A stretch of DNA of 64,000 nt from Paracoccaceae bacterium Fryx2 (GTDB lineage Bacteria > Pseudomonadota > Alphaproteobacteria > Rhodobacterales > Rhodobacteraceae), in NCBI GenBank assembly GCA_032334235.1, contig JAVSGI010000008.1, positions 118,595 to 182,594 of the forward strand, written 5' to 3'. This document shows positions 18,853 to 26,953 of the stretch, one piece after another. The notes under the pieces are model-generated. The model did not search any database. It was given only the letters and a program-made list of their open reading frames with translations, and was not told where the DNA came from. The position numbers and the translations under genes are program-made. Numbering within the stretch: position 1 is the first letter of the stretch; the number at the start of each line of letters is the position of its first letter.

Positions 18853-19020
18853 ATGCTGAAACCTGCACTTCTTGCGCTGATCCGCCAAGTTCTGACCGTT
18901 GCGGGCACTGCGCTCGTTGCCAAAGGCTACGTCCAAGCCTCCGAGGTCGAGCCACTGATCGGCGCGCTGCTGACCATCGGCTCGGCAGTATGGTCCGTCG
19001 CCGAAAAGCGCTCGCGCTAA
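18853..19020 (+). CDS. Pam3-gp28-type holin-like small membrane protein
   Basis: 55 residues from ATG 18853, after a CTGGAG site. One or two short hydrophobic helices (LALIRQVLTVAGTALVAKGY; IGALLTIGSAVWSVAEK) with a basic tail ending KRSR. This matches the Pam3-gp28 putative holins that sit next to endolysin genes in alphaproteobacterial phages. Together with the truncated hydrolase it is a remnant lysis cassette. Confidence 0.65.
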   Translation: MLKPALLALIRQVLTVAGTALVAKGYVQASEVEPLIGALLTIGSAVWSVAEKRSR

Positions 19021-19326
19021 GCGCTCGAAAACACCGTCTTCAGTTGAACCGGGACTAAGGCGGCGATGGCCGCCTCGTCTCAGCGCACATTCGATGATTT
19101 GGGCCGATGGGAACAGAACAATCACTGGACCGTTTCCATCAGAACCGAGCTTCGATACCTCAACTTGGAGCCGGTGCCGATGTGCAAACCGCATTCTAGG
19201 CTCGAGGACGGCATCTCGCGGGATGTTGCCAACGGACGCGTGGCGTGTTCAAACTTGTAAAAGGCCCGTTTGTTCTGTATTTGTTCCAAACCGGGCGATC
19301 AAAAAGTGACAGAGGGAGGAACGATC
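19021..19326. other. Intergenic stretch before dprA
   Basis: No gene supported. A 7-bp GC hairpin (AGGCGGC...GCCGCCT, about 19060-19077) without a T-run follows the holin. The dprA-type start at 19327 has a strong site at its right edge. Confidence 0.4.
19315..19320 (+). promoter_or_regulatory. Ribosome-binding site that sets a TTG start for the DprA-like gene
   Basis: GGAGGA at 19315-19320, six bases before TTG at 19327. No in-frame ATG with a comparable site exists; the upstream frame start at 19270 has none. Family N-termini also begin about here. Confidence 0.7.
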
Positions 19327-20235
19327 TTGCAACTACAGCTGCTGTCTCAAGATTTTGCTGAACGTGCGGTCTCGCCCTTTTTGGAGCTTGGCGCGTATGA
19401 GTCCCTTTGGGACGAGCAGAGCGCGAGCTTCAAAACGATTGCAGACCTTTTTTCTAGGCAGGCGGGCGCCCTTCCATCAGATTTTGTCGCACATTCGCGC
19501 GCATCATCTTATGCAAACGATGTGCATGCCAAACTGAAGGAGGCGGGGGTCAAGAGCTATGGCGTTCGCGTTCATGGTGCGGGAGACTACCCAGAGCGCC
19601 TGCGGATCGCCGATCACCCGATAGAACTTTTGTATTTTCAGGGCTGGTGGGATCTGGTGAACTCACCAAGGTCCGTCGCGGTCGTCGGTACCCGCAAGCC
19701 CTCACCGGAGGGTTTGGCTCGGACCCGCAAGCTTGTCCGATCATTGCTCGAAGACGATTTCACTATTGTGTCGGGCCTGGCCGCAGGTGTGGATACGGCG
19801 GCGCATACGGCTGCAATTGAAGACGGGGGTCGGACGATCGCTGTTCTCGGAACACCTCTGTCGAAGGCATATCCAGCGGTGAATGCGAAATTGCAGCGCG
19901 AAATCGCGGATAATCATCTGCTGATTAGTCAAGTGCCGGTCAAGCGCTACAGCAACCAGAAGAACCCAACATTGAATAATTTCTTCTTTCCGGAGCGCAA
20001 CATTACGATGTCGGCGCTCACCGACGCGACAATAATTGTCGAGGCAGGCGAAACCTCCGGAACTCTCATCCAAGCGCGCCATGCACTGAAACAAGGGCGG
20101 AAGGTTTTCATTTTGGAGAACAATTTCCGCAGACTGGACCTTAAGTGGCCCCACACATTCGAGGAGCGCGGGGCAATCCGTGTCACCGATTATGACGACA
20201 TCCGGCGACACCTCGTTCCCGTCACGACTCACTAA
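19327..20235 (+). CDS. DprA/Smf-like (SLOG-fold) protein of a DprA-PRTase defence pair
   Basis: 302 residues from TTG 19327. The Rossmann-type DprA core is clear: VAVVGTRKPSPEGL, IVSGLAAGVDTAAHTAAI, GRTIAVLGTPLSKAYP, FFPERNITMSALTDATIIVE and GETSGTLIQARHALKQGRKV. DprA normally loads RecA on incoming single-stranded DNA, but this copy overlaps by about 44 bases with a ComF-like phosphoribosyltransferase gene. DprA plus phosphoribosyltransferase gene pairs have been reported as anti-phage modules (listed as DprA-PPRT in satellite-phage hotspot surveys; from memory). The gene itself is intact. Confidence 0.85.
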   Translation: MQLQLLSQDFAERAVSPFLELGAYESLWDEQSASFKTIADLFSRQAGALPSDFVAHSRASSYANDVHAKLKEAGVKSYGVRVHGAGDYPERLRIADHPIELLYFQGWWDLVNSPRSVAVVGTRKPSPEGLARTRKLVRSLLEDDFTIVSGLAAGVDTAAHTAAIEDGGRTIAVLGTPLSKAYPAVNAKLQREIADNHLLISQVPVKRYSNQKNPTLNNFFFPERNITMSALTDATIIVEAGETSGTLIQARHALKQGRKVFILENNFRRLDLKWPHTFEERGAIRVTDYDDIRRHLVPVTTH

Positions 20236-20668
20236 GATCGACGAGCTTACGCGCGGCGATCATCACCATCTCGAGTCAGGGGATGAATGTCTGTTTTTTG
20301 GTGACTATTCAGCTCGTAAAGGGTTTTCCCACAGCGCCACTAATGGGGTGATGACCAATTTCAAGCGACCCGTTAAGTACAGGGGCACGCCAAGCTGGAA
20401 ATTCAAAGTCCGCGAGATCAATGCGGTTGCCAACGCTTTCTCGGCGAACATTGGGGAGGCTTTCGGAGCGATCACCCTCGTTCCGGTTCCGCCCTCAAAG
20501 CTCAAAACTGATGCCGAATACGATGACAGGATGATGGACATGCTGCGCGCCTTGCGTGCACCGGCAGGCTTGGTCCCGGATGTTCGGGAGCTTGTTGTTC
20601 AAACGATGCCCATGCCAGCTGCCCACGAGAGCGCCAACCGGCCCCCACCCGTCGAATGGGAAAAGGTG
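20192..20668 (+). pseudogene. ComF-like phosphoribosyltransferase of the DprA pair, N-terminal part (split by IS21 copy 3)
   Basis: Starts within the end of the DprA-like gene (ATG 20192; GTG 20180 is an alternative). Visible segments are TKIDELTRGDHHHLESGDEC, FFGDYSARKGFSHSATNG and AITLVPVPPSKLK, the substrate-side half of a PRTase-like fold. It enters the IS after EWEKV. The PRPP-binding half lies at 23247-23459. Removing 2,578 bp and one copy of aaggtg rejoins the frame exactly. Confidence 0.8.
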
Positions 20669-20784
20669 TGCGGATTTCGCGGAGAATGGGCGCTGATTTC
20701 GCGCGATCGTGGGCACGCGTTTCGCGCCATTCTGGGCAGTCATTTCACGGGATCGTGGGCAGGCTGGCCGACGCTTTCATGGAG

Positions 20785-21546
20785 TCAGGCTTGAACGATT
20801 TGGTCAAGCTTTTTTGTGACGGCGGAGCGCCTGCGCAGGCTTTCACCTGAGAGGGTGAGGCGGTGTGCGTTGTGAACGAGGCGGTCGAGGATGGCATCTG
20901 CGAGCGTTGGGTCGCCGATGGCTTCGTGCCACTGGTCAACGGGGAGTTGGCTTGTGACGATGGTGGAAGCGCGGCCGTGGCGGTCTTCGAGGATTTCCAG
21001 CAGGTCACGGCGCTCCGGGGCGGTGAGGACGGCGAGGCCCCAATCGTCAATGATCAGCACATCCATGCGGGCGATGGTTTTGAGGATGCGTTCATGGCGG
21101 CCATCGCCACGGGCCAGAGCAAGGGCCTCGAACATGCGCGGCGCACGTTGATAGAGGACGGGCCGCCCATCCCGGCACGCCTTGTGGCCAAGGGCGCAGG
21201 CGATCCAGCTTTTGCCCAAACCGGTCGGCCCGGTTATCAGCAGGTTCTCGTGCCGGGCGATCCAGCCGCCATCGGCAAGATGCGCCATGACACTGCGGTC
21301 AAGACCACGTGGGCTGCGCAGGTCCAGATCCTCGACGCTGGCATCTTGGCGCAGAGCCGCAAACTTGAGCCGGGAGGCCAGTTTCTTGGTGTCGCGCTCT
21401 GCAGCCTCGCGGTCGACCAGCAGGCCGAGACGCTCTTCGAACGAGAGGGCGTCGAAGGCGGTTGACCTGCGTTGTTCTTCGAGCGCCGATGCAATGCCGG
21501 TCAGGCCGAGCGCCAACAGTCGGTCGTGGGTGGGATGGGTCAGCAT
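20785..21546 (-). CDS. istB: IS21-family helper ATPase IstB (copy 3)
   Basis: Identical to the IstB proteins of copies 1 and 2, with Walker A GPTGLGKS and Walker B LIIDD intact. It lies downstream of istA on the minus strand with 12-base spacing. Confidence 0.93.
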   Translation of the reverse strand: MLTHPTHDRLLALGLTGIASALEEQRRSTAFDALSFEERLGLLVDREAAERDTKKLASRLKFAALRQDASVEDLDLRSPRGLDRSVMAHLADGGWIARHENLLITGPTGLGKSWIACALGHKACRDGRPVLYQRAPRMFEALALARGDGRHERILKTIARMDVLIIDDWGLAVLTAPERRDLLEILEDRHGRASTIVTSQLPVDQWHEAIGDPTLADAILDRLVHNAHRLTLSGESLRRRSAVTKKLDQIVQA

Positions 21547-21558
21547 TTTAGTCCTTTC

Positions 21559-23100
21559 TCAATGGTAATAGCTGCCGCCACGAATGTTGGCGTGCTGGAG
21601 GGGGGCGACCTCTTCGGAGCCTTCCAGGAAGGCGCGATCGAGGCCGGTCTTGAGGATCGAACGAATGGAGGTGACGGTGCGGGCCCGGATGGTCACACCC
21701 CGCTGGCAGGCCGCATCAACGCGCTCCGGCCCATAGGTTTTGACCAAGGCCAGCACACCCAGGCAGGTGCGGAACCCCTGTTCAGGATGGGGGCGGTCAG
21801 CCATCACCATCTCGCAAAAGGCGGCGACGGCGGGGCCGGTCTTGGTTGCCTGCGCCAGCATTCTGGCCGGGGTCCATTCGGCAAAGCGACGATGGGCCGA
21901 TGGCATATGGTCGGCCACGGTGACATGGCTGCGCCGCCCCGGGGTGCGCACGTGGCTCGCAACCCTCTGACCACGATGGAATATCTCGACCGTCTGGCCG
22001 CTTGTGCGAACATCGACCTCTTGTTTGATCAGCGCGAAGGGCACGGAATACCATGAGCTGTCGACCTCAACGTGATAGTCGGGTGCCACGCGGGCGCGCT
22101 TCCAGCGGGCGAAGACATAAGGTTCGGGCGGTAGGGGCTGAAGATTGGGCCGATCCAAAGTGGCAAACAGATCGGCGCGGCTGGCGCCATAGCCGCGCAT
22201 CACGCGCATGTTCAACTCGTCCAGCAGCCGCCGGATCGCCACGTTCAACTCGGCCAATGAGAAGAACCGGTGGTTCCGCAGCCGCGCCAGAATCCAGCGT
22301 TGTGCCACTTGGACAGCCACTTCCACCTTCGCCTTGTCCCGGGGTTTGCGCGGCCGGGCGGGCAGAACGGCGGTGCCATAATGCGCCGCCATCTCGGCAT
22401 AGGTCCGGTTCAGCCCCGGATCAAACCGGTCTGCCTTGATCACGGCGGACTTCAGATTGTCCGGAACCACCGCCTTTGGCACGCCGCCCAGAAAGGCGAA
22501 CATCCGGATATGCGCGAGGATCCAATCTTCCAACCCCTCCGATGCCACCGCCTCGGCATAGGTGTGATTCGATGCCCCCATTGCCGCCACGAACAGCTTC
22601 ATGGCCCGCGCTTCGCCGGTCGTGGGGTCGATCACGTCGATGGTGTCGCCGGCAAAGTCGACGAACACCTTCTCGCCGCCCACATGTGTCTGGCGCATCG
22701 TCGGGCGCACCCGACCCTTCCAAGCCTCGTAATGCGTGCAAAACCAAGTATAGGCAAAACCCCCGGGGTGCGCGGCACGGTATTCTTCCCAGAGCAGCAT
22801 CCGCGTCACCCCAGGGCGGCGCAACTCGCGGTCAATCTCCGCCCAGTCGGGCACAAGCCGCTCCGCGTCCGGCACCGTGGGCGGGGCTGGAAACAAAAGA
22901 AGTTCAAGGCTGTCGTCATCGATCCCCTCCGGCAAGGGCCACGTGAGCCCGGCATGACGCGCCCGTTGGGTGTAGCTTCCGACGCTCCCCTTGCTCAGAC
23001 CGAGGGAAGCGGCAATGGACCGCTCGCTCAGGCCTTGCCCAAGCTTCAATCGCAAAACATCTCGTATCCGGCGCATGTTCAATCGTCCTGTCGGCATCAA
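21559..23100 (-). CDS. istA: IS21-family transposase IstA (copy 3)
   Basis: 513 residues, identical to copies 1 and 2 at protein level, with intact helix-turn-helix and DDE triad (D148, D214, E260). Protein identity across three copies implies recent transposition in this lineage. Confidence 0.93.
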   Translation of the reverse strand: MMPTGRLNMRRIRDVLRLKLGQGLSERSIAASLGLSKGSVGSYTQRARHAGLTWPLPEGIDDDSLELLLFPAPPTVPDAERLVPDWAEIDRELRRPGVTRMLLWEEYRAAHPGGFAYTWFCTHYEAWKGRVRPTMRQTHVGGEKVFVDFAGDTIDVIDPTTGEARAMKLFVAAMGASNHTYAEAVASEGLEDWILAHIRMFAFLGGVPKAVVPDNLKSAVIKADRFDPGLNRTYAEMAAHYGTAVLPARPRKPRDKAKVEVAVQVAQRWILARLRNHRFFSLAELNVAIRRLLDELNMRVMRGYGASRADLFATLDRPNLQPLPPEPYVFARWKRARVAPDYHVEVDSSWYSVPFALIKQEVDVRTSGQTVEIFHRGQRVASHVRTPGRRSHVTVADHMPSAHRRFAEWTPARMLAQATKTGPAVAAFCEMVMADRPHPEQGFRTCLGVLALVKTYGPERVDAACQRGVTIRARTVTSIRSILKTGLDRAFLEGSEEVAPLQHANIRGGSYYH

Positions 23101-23246
23101 GCCACCCCTTCATTCCTGAAGGCGCAACTATCCTCAATTTGCCGACCAGACCTGCCCGCGATCCCGCGAAATCAGTGCCCAGCTTCACGCGAAATGACTG
23201 CCCATGATCCCGTGAAATCGATGCCCACCATCAAGCGAAACACGCA

Positions 23247-23459
23247 AAGGTGTACGCAGTCGATGAGGCGCTTACGATAAACGCGCCACAGTGGATCGGC
23301 ATAGTCGATGACCTGCTCGTGACGGGCTGCCGATTTCGCGCCATGTCCAACGTTTTGAGGCGTCGCTTTCCTTCTGCGAGGATCACCGGGTTGTTTATTG
23401 CACGGCGCGTTCCCGAGGCTATCGATCTCGCTTCGCTTTTTGGTGGTCCCGATGACTGA
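23247..23459 (+). pseudogene. ComF-like phosphoribosyltransferase, PRPP-binding C-terminal part
   Basis: Reads KVYAVDEALTINAPQW, then IGIVDDLLVTGCRFRAM, the PRPP loop of type I phosphoribosyltransferases (consensus hhhhDDhhtTG), and ends FARRVPEAIDLASLFGG-type sequence before TGA. It continues the frame of 20192-20668 once the IS is excised. It has no start here. Confidence 0.82.
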
Positions 23460-23543
23460 TGGATCATCGGTTGCACTTGCCCGCTGTCGCAACTTGCCTC
23501 GTTTTGTTGACCTATTGTTGACCTGGGATTTGGTCATACAAAA

Positions 23544-23568
23544 GCCCCGCGGTGAGTCGGGGCGTAGG
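23544..23568 (-). terminator. Intrinsic terminator downstream of the tRNA-fMet site
   Basis: On the minus strand gccccgactcaccgcggggc is followed by TTTTGT. The GC stem with T-run sits about 25 bases past the tRNA CCA end. It is probably the native terminator of the initiator tRNA gene, kept on the chromosomal side of the attachment site. Confidence 0.75.
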
Positions 23569-23590
23569 GCATTGATATCTAAAAGTAATT

Positions 23591-23638
23591 TGGTTGCGGG
23601 GACAGGATTTGAACCTGTGACCTTCAGGTTATGAGCCT
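23591..23638 (-). other. Prophage attachment site: 3' fragment of the initiator tRNA (fMet, CAT) gene
   Basis: On the minus strand it reads from AGGCTCATAACCTGAAGG (anticodon stem and CAT anticodon), through the T-arm (ACAGGTTCAAATCCTGT), to the acceptor end CCCCGCAACCA. The 5' half of the tRNA (acceptor 5' strand and D-arm) is absent on the right, where unrelated sequence begins at 23639. This is the classic product of an integrase that uses the tRNA 3' end as attB. The element lies to the right and the complete tRNA should be at its far end, outside the window. Confidence 0.85.
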
Positions 23639-23919
23639 ATGGGCCCGGACTTTCACTAATCCTTTCAATTCAGTAGCTTAGCCGACAAGCCTTTGAAATC
23701 GAAAAACCTTGTGGTCGTCGTTCGGCGGCAATCGACGGATTTCGAAGAATTGCAGCGGGTTGCAACGGCGCAAAACTGCATACGTGGGTTGAGGTGGCGT
23801 TGAGGTGAAAGGGGGCGAGCATGATCGCTTTTAATCGATCCTAGTCGGGAACGGCCAACCGGAAAGGCCCAAAAATCCTTGCCTTCGCCGAACTCAACGC
23901 CATTTCACAACTTGACGTT
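23639..23919. other. Intergenic stretch at the prophage left end
   Basis: About 280 bases between the attachment site and the convergent HigA gene. No gene seen. Integrase arm-type sites may lie here, but I cannot define repeats with confidence. Confidence 0.4.
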
Positions 23920-25008
23920 CTACGCGTCCACCCATTTCAGACGTACCTTCAAATTGTTGAGATGTGACCAGTGCACAACGCGCTCGTGTTGCAGCATTCC
24001 AACAACGATACCCGGGGCGATGCCTTGCTCGTTGGCAAATGCTCGAACCGAAGCTTCACTTCGCGGCTGTGTCACAATGAATTGTCGCCATGCTGCACTT
24101 GGCACCAGTGCATTCGAGGCCCATTCGTTGGCCTGCGTTTCCAGTTTTTCCCCATCACCGTTGGTAGCGTCGACGAACACATCCTTCTTGCTGTGCAAGA
24201 TGATGTGCGCCGCCTCGTGGAAAAAGCTGAACCAAAGATGGTCATCTGTCTTGTGCCGCGCGCTCAACTGTACAACAGCTTTGCGAGGAGAGTGCCACCA
24301 AGCAGCGCCGCTCAATGCGGTCTTGGGCAAAGGCTTGACCAGCGCCAGGACAACACCTGCCTCATTGCAAAGCTGCTTCGTCCGGGTCAGCGCCTCGCCT
24401 ACAGGCTCGCGCGTCAACCCACGAACTTCATGAACAGCGCTCTTGAACTTCGCTTCGTTGTAATCTGCGCACTCCTGCTGATCGGCTGTCACCCCCCCCA
24501 TCCGCAGCCAGGTCGCAAGGCATGCATCACTGCTCTTGAAAGTTGGCGAATGCCGGTAAGCCACGTTCGCAGAGGCATATTTAACCAGCCAAGCATCAAC
24601 CGTCCCCACCCGGAAAAAGGACAGCACCTTCGAGACGGCGTCTGCTGACGATGCTGGCTTTTTGAAACACCCTCGCGAAACAAGCTCTTTCAGAGGGAAT
24701 GCCTTCAGCCAATCCTGCTGGCACGCAGCTTCTTCATCTTCAGCCTTTCGCGCCATGTGAAGCTGATAATCGGTTTCGATGCCAAGCCAAATGCGCGCCG
24801 AAACACCCAGCACTTTCTCGAACTGAAGTGCTGTCTCAGGCTCAACCGGAGCCTTCCCCGCGATGATTTCGCTGATCATCTTGGCTGATCTGCCGCATCG
24901 ACGAGCAAATTCCGCATGCGAAATCCCACTCACCTCAAGGTGCTCCTCCAACAGCCAGCCCGGCGGCACTGCATAGTCTGGATTGTAAGTATTTATTGCC
25001 ATTGCCAT
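23920..25008 (-). CDS. higA: HigA-type antitoxin fused to an ImmA/IrrE zinc peptidase
   Basis: 362 residues. An N-terminal HigA/XRE helix-turn-helix (about 15-75: GISHAEFARRCGRSAKMISE) is followed by a long middle region. A C-terminal ImmA/IrrE metallopeptidase domain has HEAAH at about 264-268 with LWFSFF before it. It is the second gene after the RelE/ParE-like toxin gene, 12 bases downstream, so a higB-higA operon. The helix-turn-helix likely represses the operon; the peptidase may cleave the antitoxin or a phage repressor (inference). Confidence 0.87.
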   Translation of the reverse strand: MAMAINTYNPDYAVPPGWLLEEHLEVSGISHAEFARRCGRSAKMISEIIAGKAPVEPETALQFEKVLGVSARIWLGIETDYQLHMARKAEDEEAACQQDWLKAFPLKELVSRGCFKKPASSADAVSKVLSFFRVGTVDAWLVKYASANVAYRHSPTFKSSDACLATWLRMGGVTADQQECADYNEAKFKSAVHEVRGLTREPVGEALTRTKQLCNEAGVVLALVKPLPKTALSGAAWWHSPRKAVVQLSARHKTDDHLWFSFFHEAAHIILHSKKDVFVDATNGDGEKLETQANEWASNALVPSAAWRQFIVTQPRSEASVRAFANEQGIAPGIVVGMLQHERVVHWSHLNNLKVRLKWVDA

Positions 25009-25020
25009 TTCATCTCTCCG

Positions 25021-25356
25021 TCAGTGATAGTCGGCCACTTCGAGGACCTTGACCGCTGTCACCTTGGTCACGTCTACTCCGTTGTCTTCTTTGCGCGGGA
25101 TCGGATCTTGGTTTACCTCAAAGATAAGACGGTAGGGTTGGACAAGGTCCACCGCAAACTGCTCATCCCTGTTCTGAGACAGTTGATGCCGCCGGGGCGG
25201 CGGAGTTGTAGGCACGTCTGCCAAGCTAGGCGCGTTCTTTAGAAGTTGCAGCCGCATCTGGATGGTCTTCGCCACGCGGTCACCAAACTCCCGCTTGAGA
25301 GCCGTTTCAGAGTTCATCAGCTTCGCGAGTTTGGTGTTCTTGAAGTCGATGTCCAA
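25021..25356 (-). CDS. higB: HigB-like toxin (RelE/ParE superfamily)
   Basis: 111 residues. Family features are LMNSETALKREFGDRVAKTI at the N-terminus, RRHQLSQNRDEQFAVDL and PYRLIFEVN in the core strand, and a C-terminal VTAVKVLEVADYH. RelE/ParE-fold HigB toxins cleave mRNA at the ribosome. It is transcribed first, with the antitoxin 12 bases downstream. The location between the attachment site and the integrase suggests a prophage stability module. Confidence 0.83.
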   Translation of the reverse strand: MDIDFKNTKLAKLMNSETALKREFGDRVAKTIQMRLQLLKNAPSLADVPTTPPPRRHQLSQNRDEQFAVDLVQPYRLIFEVNQDPIPRKEDNGVDVTKVTAVKVLEVADYH

Positions 25357-25654
25357 GCCATTAACCCATTTTCGTTACGCAATACGTAATGACCTACACG
25401 AAACCTTCAATGGGCACAATGAAATTTAACTGGCCTGGGATGGACGAAAACTTCGGGTTCAAGCTCACATGCCACATTCACGGGGCCCCTCGCAGAGTCT
25501 TAACGTTCCACCTTCAAGACAAGGTTTGCTATAACCGGAACGCCCCTCCCCTCCCCAATTCCGCTCTCCGCCTGCATTCCGCCCCTGCCGCCATGCTTAG
25601 CTTGATATGGGCGCGAATCTACGCCTGTGTCGGATGAGCGAAGGAGTGCGATCC

Positions 25655-26911
25655 ATGGTCAACAGGCTGAAACTGAACGAGAAAAACGTCCGCGAGGCCG
25701 CCAACTTGGGGCGGGACTACCAGATTTTCGACACTGATGTGCGCGGGTTCTCTATCACCATCTACCCCTCCGGCAACCGGGCCTTCACGCTCGACTACCG
25801 GGTTGGCGGGCGGCAGCGGCGGATGACCATCGGGCGCTGGCCGGAATGGAACACGGTCGCCGCCCGCGAACGTGCCAAGGAGTTGCGGCGCGACATCGAC
25901 GAGGGGATCGATCCTCTCAGCCAGAAGGAATCGGCGCGTGAGGCGCCGAGGGTCAGCGACATGATTACCCGCTATCTGGCTGAACACACGCCGCACCTGG
26001 CCCCGCTGAACGCCTCCGACCAACACACCATCATGAACAAGCTGGTGGCACCCGATTGGGCCAGGAAGCTGGTGACCGAGATCACCAAATATGACGTGGA
26101 AAAGCTGCTGACCAAGATCGCCGCTGGCCGCGCCCGACCTTCCAAGGCCAAGCCCAACAACCGGGCGCGAAAGCTGCAGGGGGTTAAGCCCACGCCGGTG
26201 CGCGCCAACCGGGTCGGTGAGGTGCTGCGCAAGATGTTCACGCTGGCCATCGGCTGGGGCTGGCGCGATGACAATCCTGCCGCTGCGTTTCGCCGCCGGA
26301 TAGAGAATGAGCGCGAGCGGTTCCTGTCGCCGGAGGAGATCGCCCGACTGGCCAAGGCGCTGGATGCGGCGAAGGACCAGCGCGCGGCCGGGATCATCCG
26401 GCTCTGCATGCTGACCGGCGCGCGGTCGGGGGAGGTACGCCAGGCGCGGTTTGAACAGTTCAATCTGGACCTTGGCAGCTGGTCGAAACCCGCCGCAACC
26501 ACCAAGCAGCGCAAGATCCACCGCATTCCCATTTCGGGCGACGTCGGGGCCATCGTGCGGCAACGCGGGCTGCTGGTGCCGCGTGGCAACCCTTGGCTGT
26601 TTCCCGGCGACACGCCCGGCCAGCCGGTGAAGGAAATCCGCCGGTTCTGGGCGGCGATCCAGAAGGAGGCCGAACTGCCAGAGGTGCGGATCCACGATCT
26701 GCGGCACACCTTTGCATCGCTGTTGGTCAGCGGCGGGGCCTCGCTTGAGATGATCGGCAAGCTGCTGGGCCACACGCAAATGCAGACGACCCAGCGCTAT
26801 GCCCACCTGATGGATTCCCCGCTGCGCGACGGGGTGAATGCCGTTGCCAACATTTTCCGGCCCCGCCCGCAACTGGTGCATGACGCCGACCAAGAGAAAA
26901 AAACAGCGTGA
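25655..26911 (+). CDS. int: Tyrosine-recombinase phage integrase
   Basis: 418 residues from ATG 25655, with AAGGAG upstream. An N-terminal DUF4102-like arm-binding domain (GFSITIYPSGNRAFTLDYRV) and a SAM-like core-binding domain precede the catalytic domain. Catalytic residues: R257 (TGARSGEV), H347/R350 (HDLRHTFAS), H373 (LLGHTQ) and nucleophile Y382 (TTQRYAH). DUF4102-type integrases usually target tRNA 3' ends, in line with the tRNA fragment about 2 kb away. Confidence 0.93.
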   Translation: MVNRLKLNEKNVREAANLGRDYQIFDTDVRGFSITIYPSGNRAFTLDYRVGGRQRRMTIGRWPEWNTVAARERAKELRRDIDEGIDPLSQKESAREAPRVSDMITRYLAEHTPHLAPLNASDQHTIMNKLVAPDWARKLVTEITKYDVEKLLTKIAAGRARPSKAKPNNRARKLQGVKPTPVRANRVGEVLRKMFTLAIGWGWRDDNPAAAFRRRIENERERFLSPEEIARLAKALDAAKDQRAAGIIRLCMLTGARSGEVRQARFEQFNLDLGSWSKPAATTKQRKIHRIPISGDVGAIVRQRGLLVPRGNPWLFPGDTPGQPVKEIRRFWAAIQKEAELPEVRIHDLRHTFASLLVSGGASLEMIGKLLGHTQMQTTQRYAHLMDSPLRDGVNAVANIFRPRPQLVHDADQEKKTA

Positions 26912-26953
26912 GGCGGGACAACCCGCCCCACACTGATCCGCGCCCTTCACAGT

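Larger units (their letters stand above)
20669..23246 (-). mobile_element. IS21-family element, copy 3
   Basis: 2,578 bp, same orientation as copy 2, with target duplication aaggtg at 20663-20668 and 23247-23252. It splits the phosphoribosyltransferase gene. Direct-repeat recombination with copy 2 would delete about 11.5 kb, including csbD, ftsH and dprA. Confidence 0.93.

Noticed and set aside
19327..20235. Ordinary competence DprA
   Set aside because: The direct overlap with a phosphoribosyltransferase gene and the accessory setting next to an attachment site fit the defence pair better, though a competence role is not excluded.
23591..23638. Functional tRNA gene
   Set aside because: Only the 3' part is present; the acceptor 5' strand and D-arm are missing, so it cannot fold as a tRNA.
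25619..26950. 443-codon antisense frame over the integrase
   Set aside because: His/Arg/Gly-rich shadow translation; the integrase carries all catalytic residues on the plus strand.
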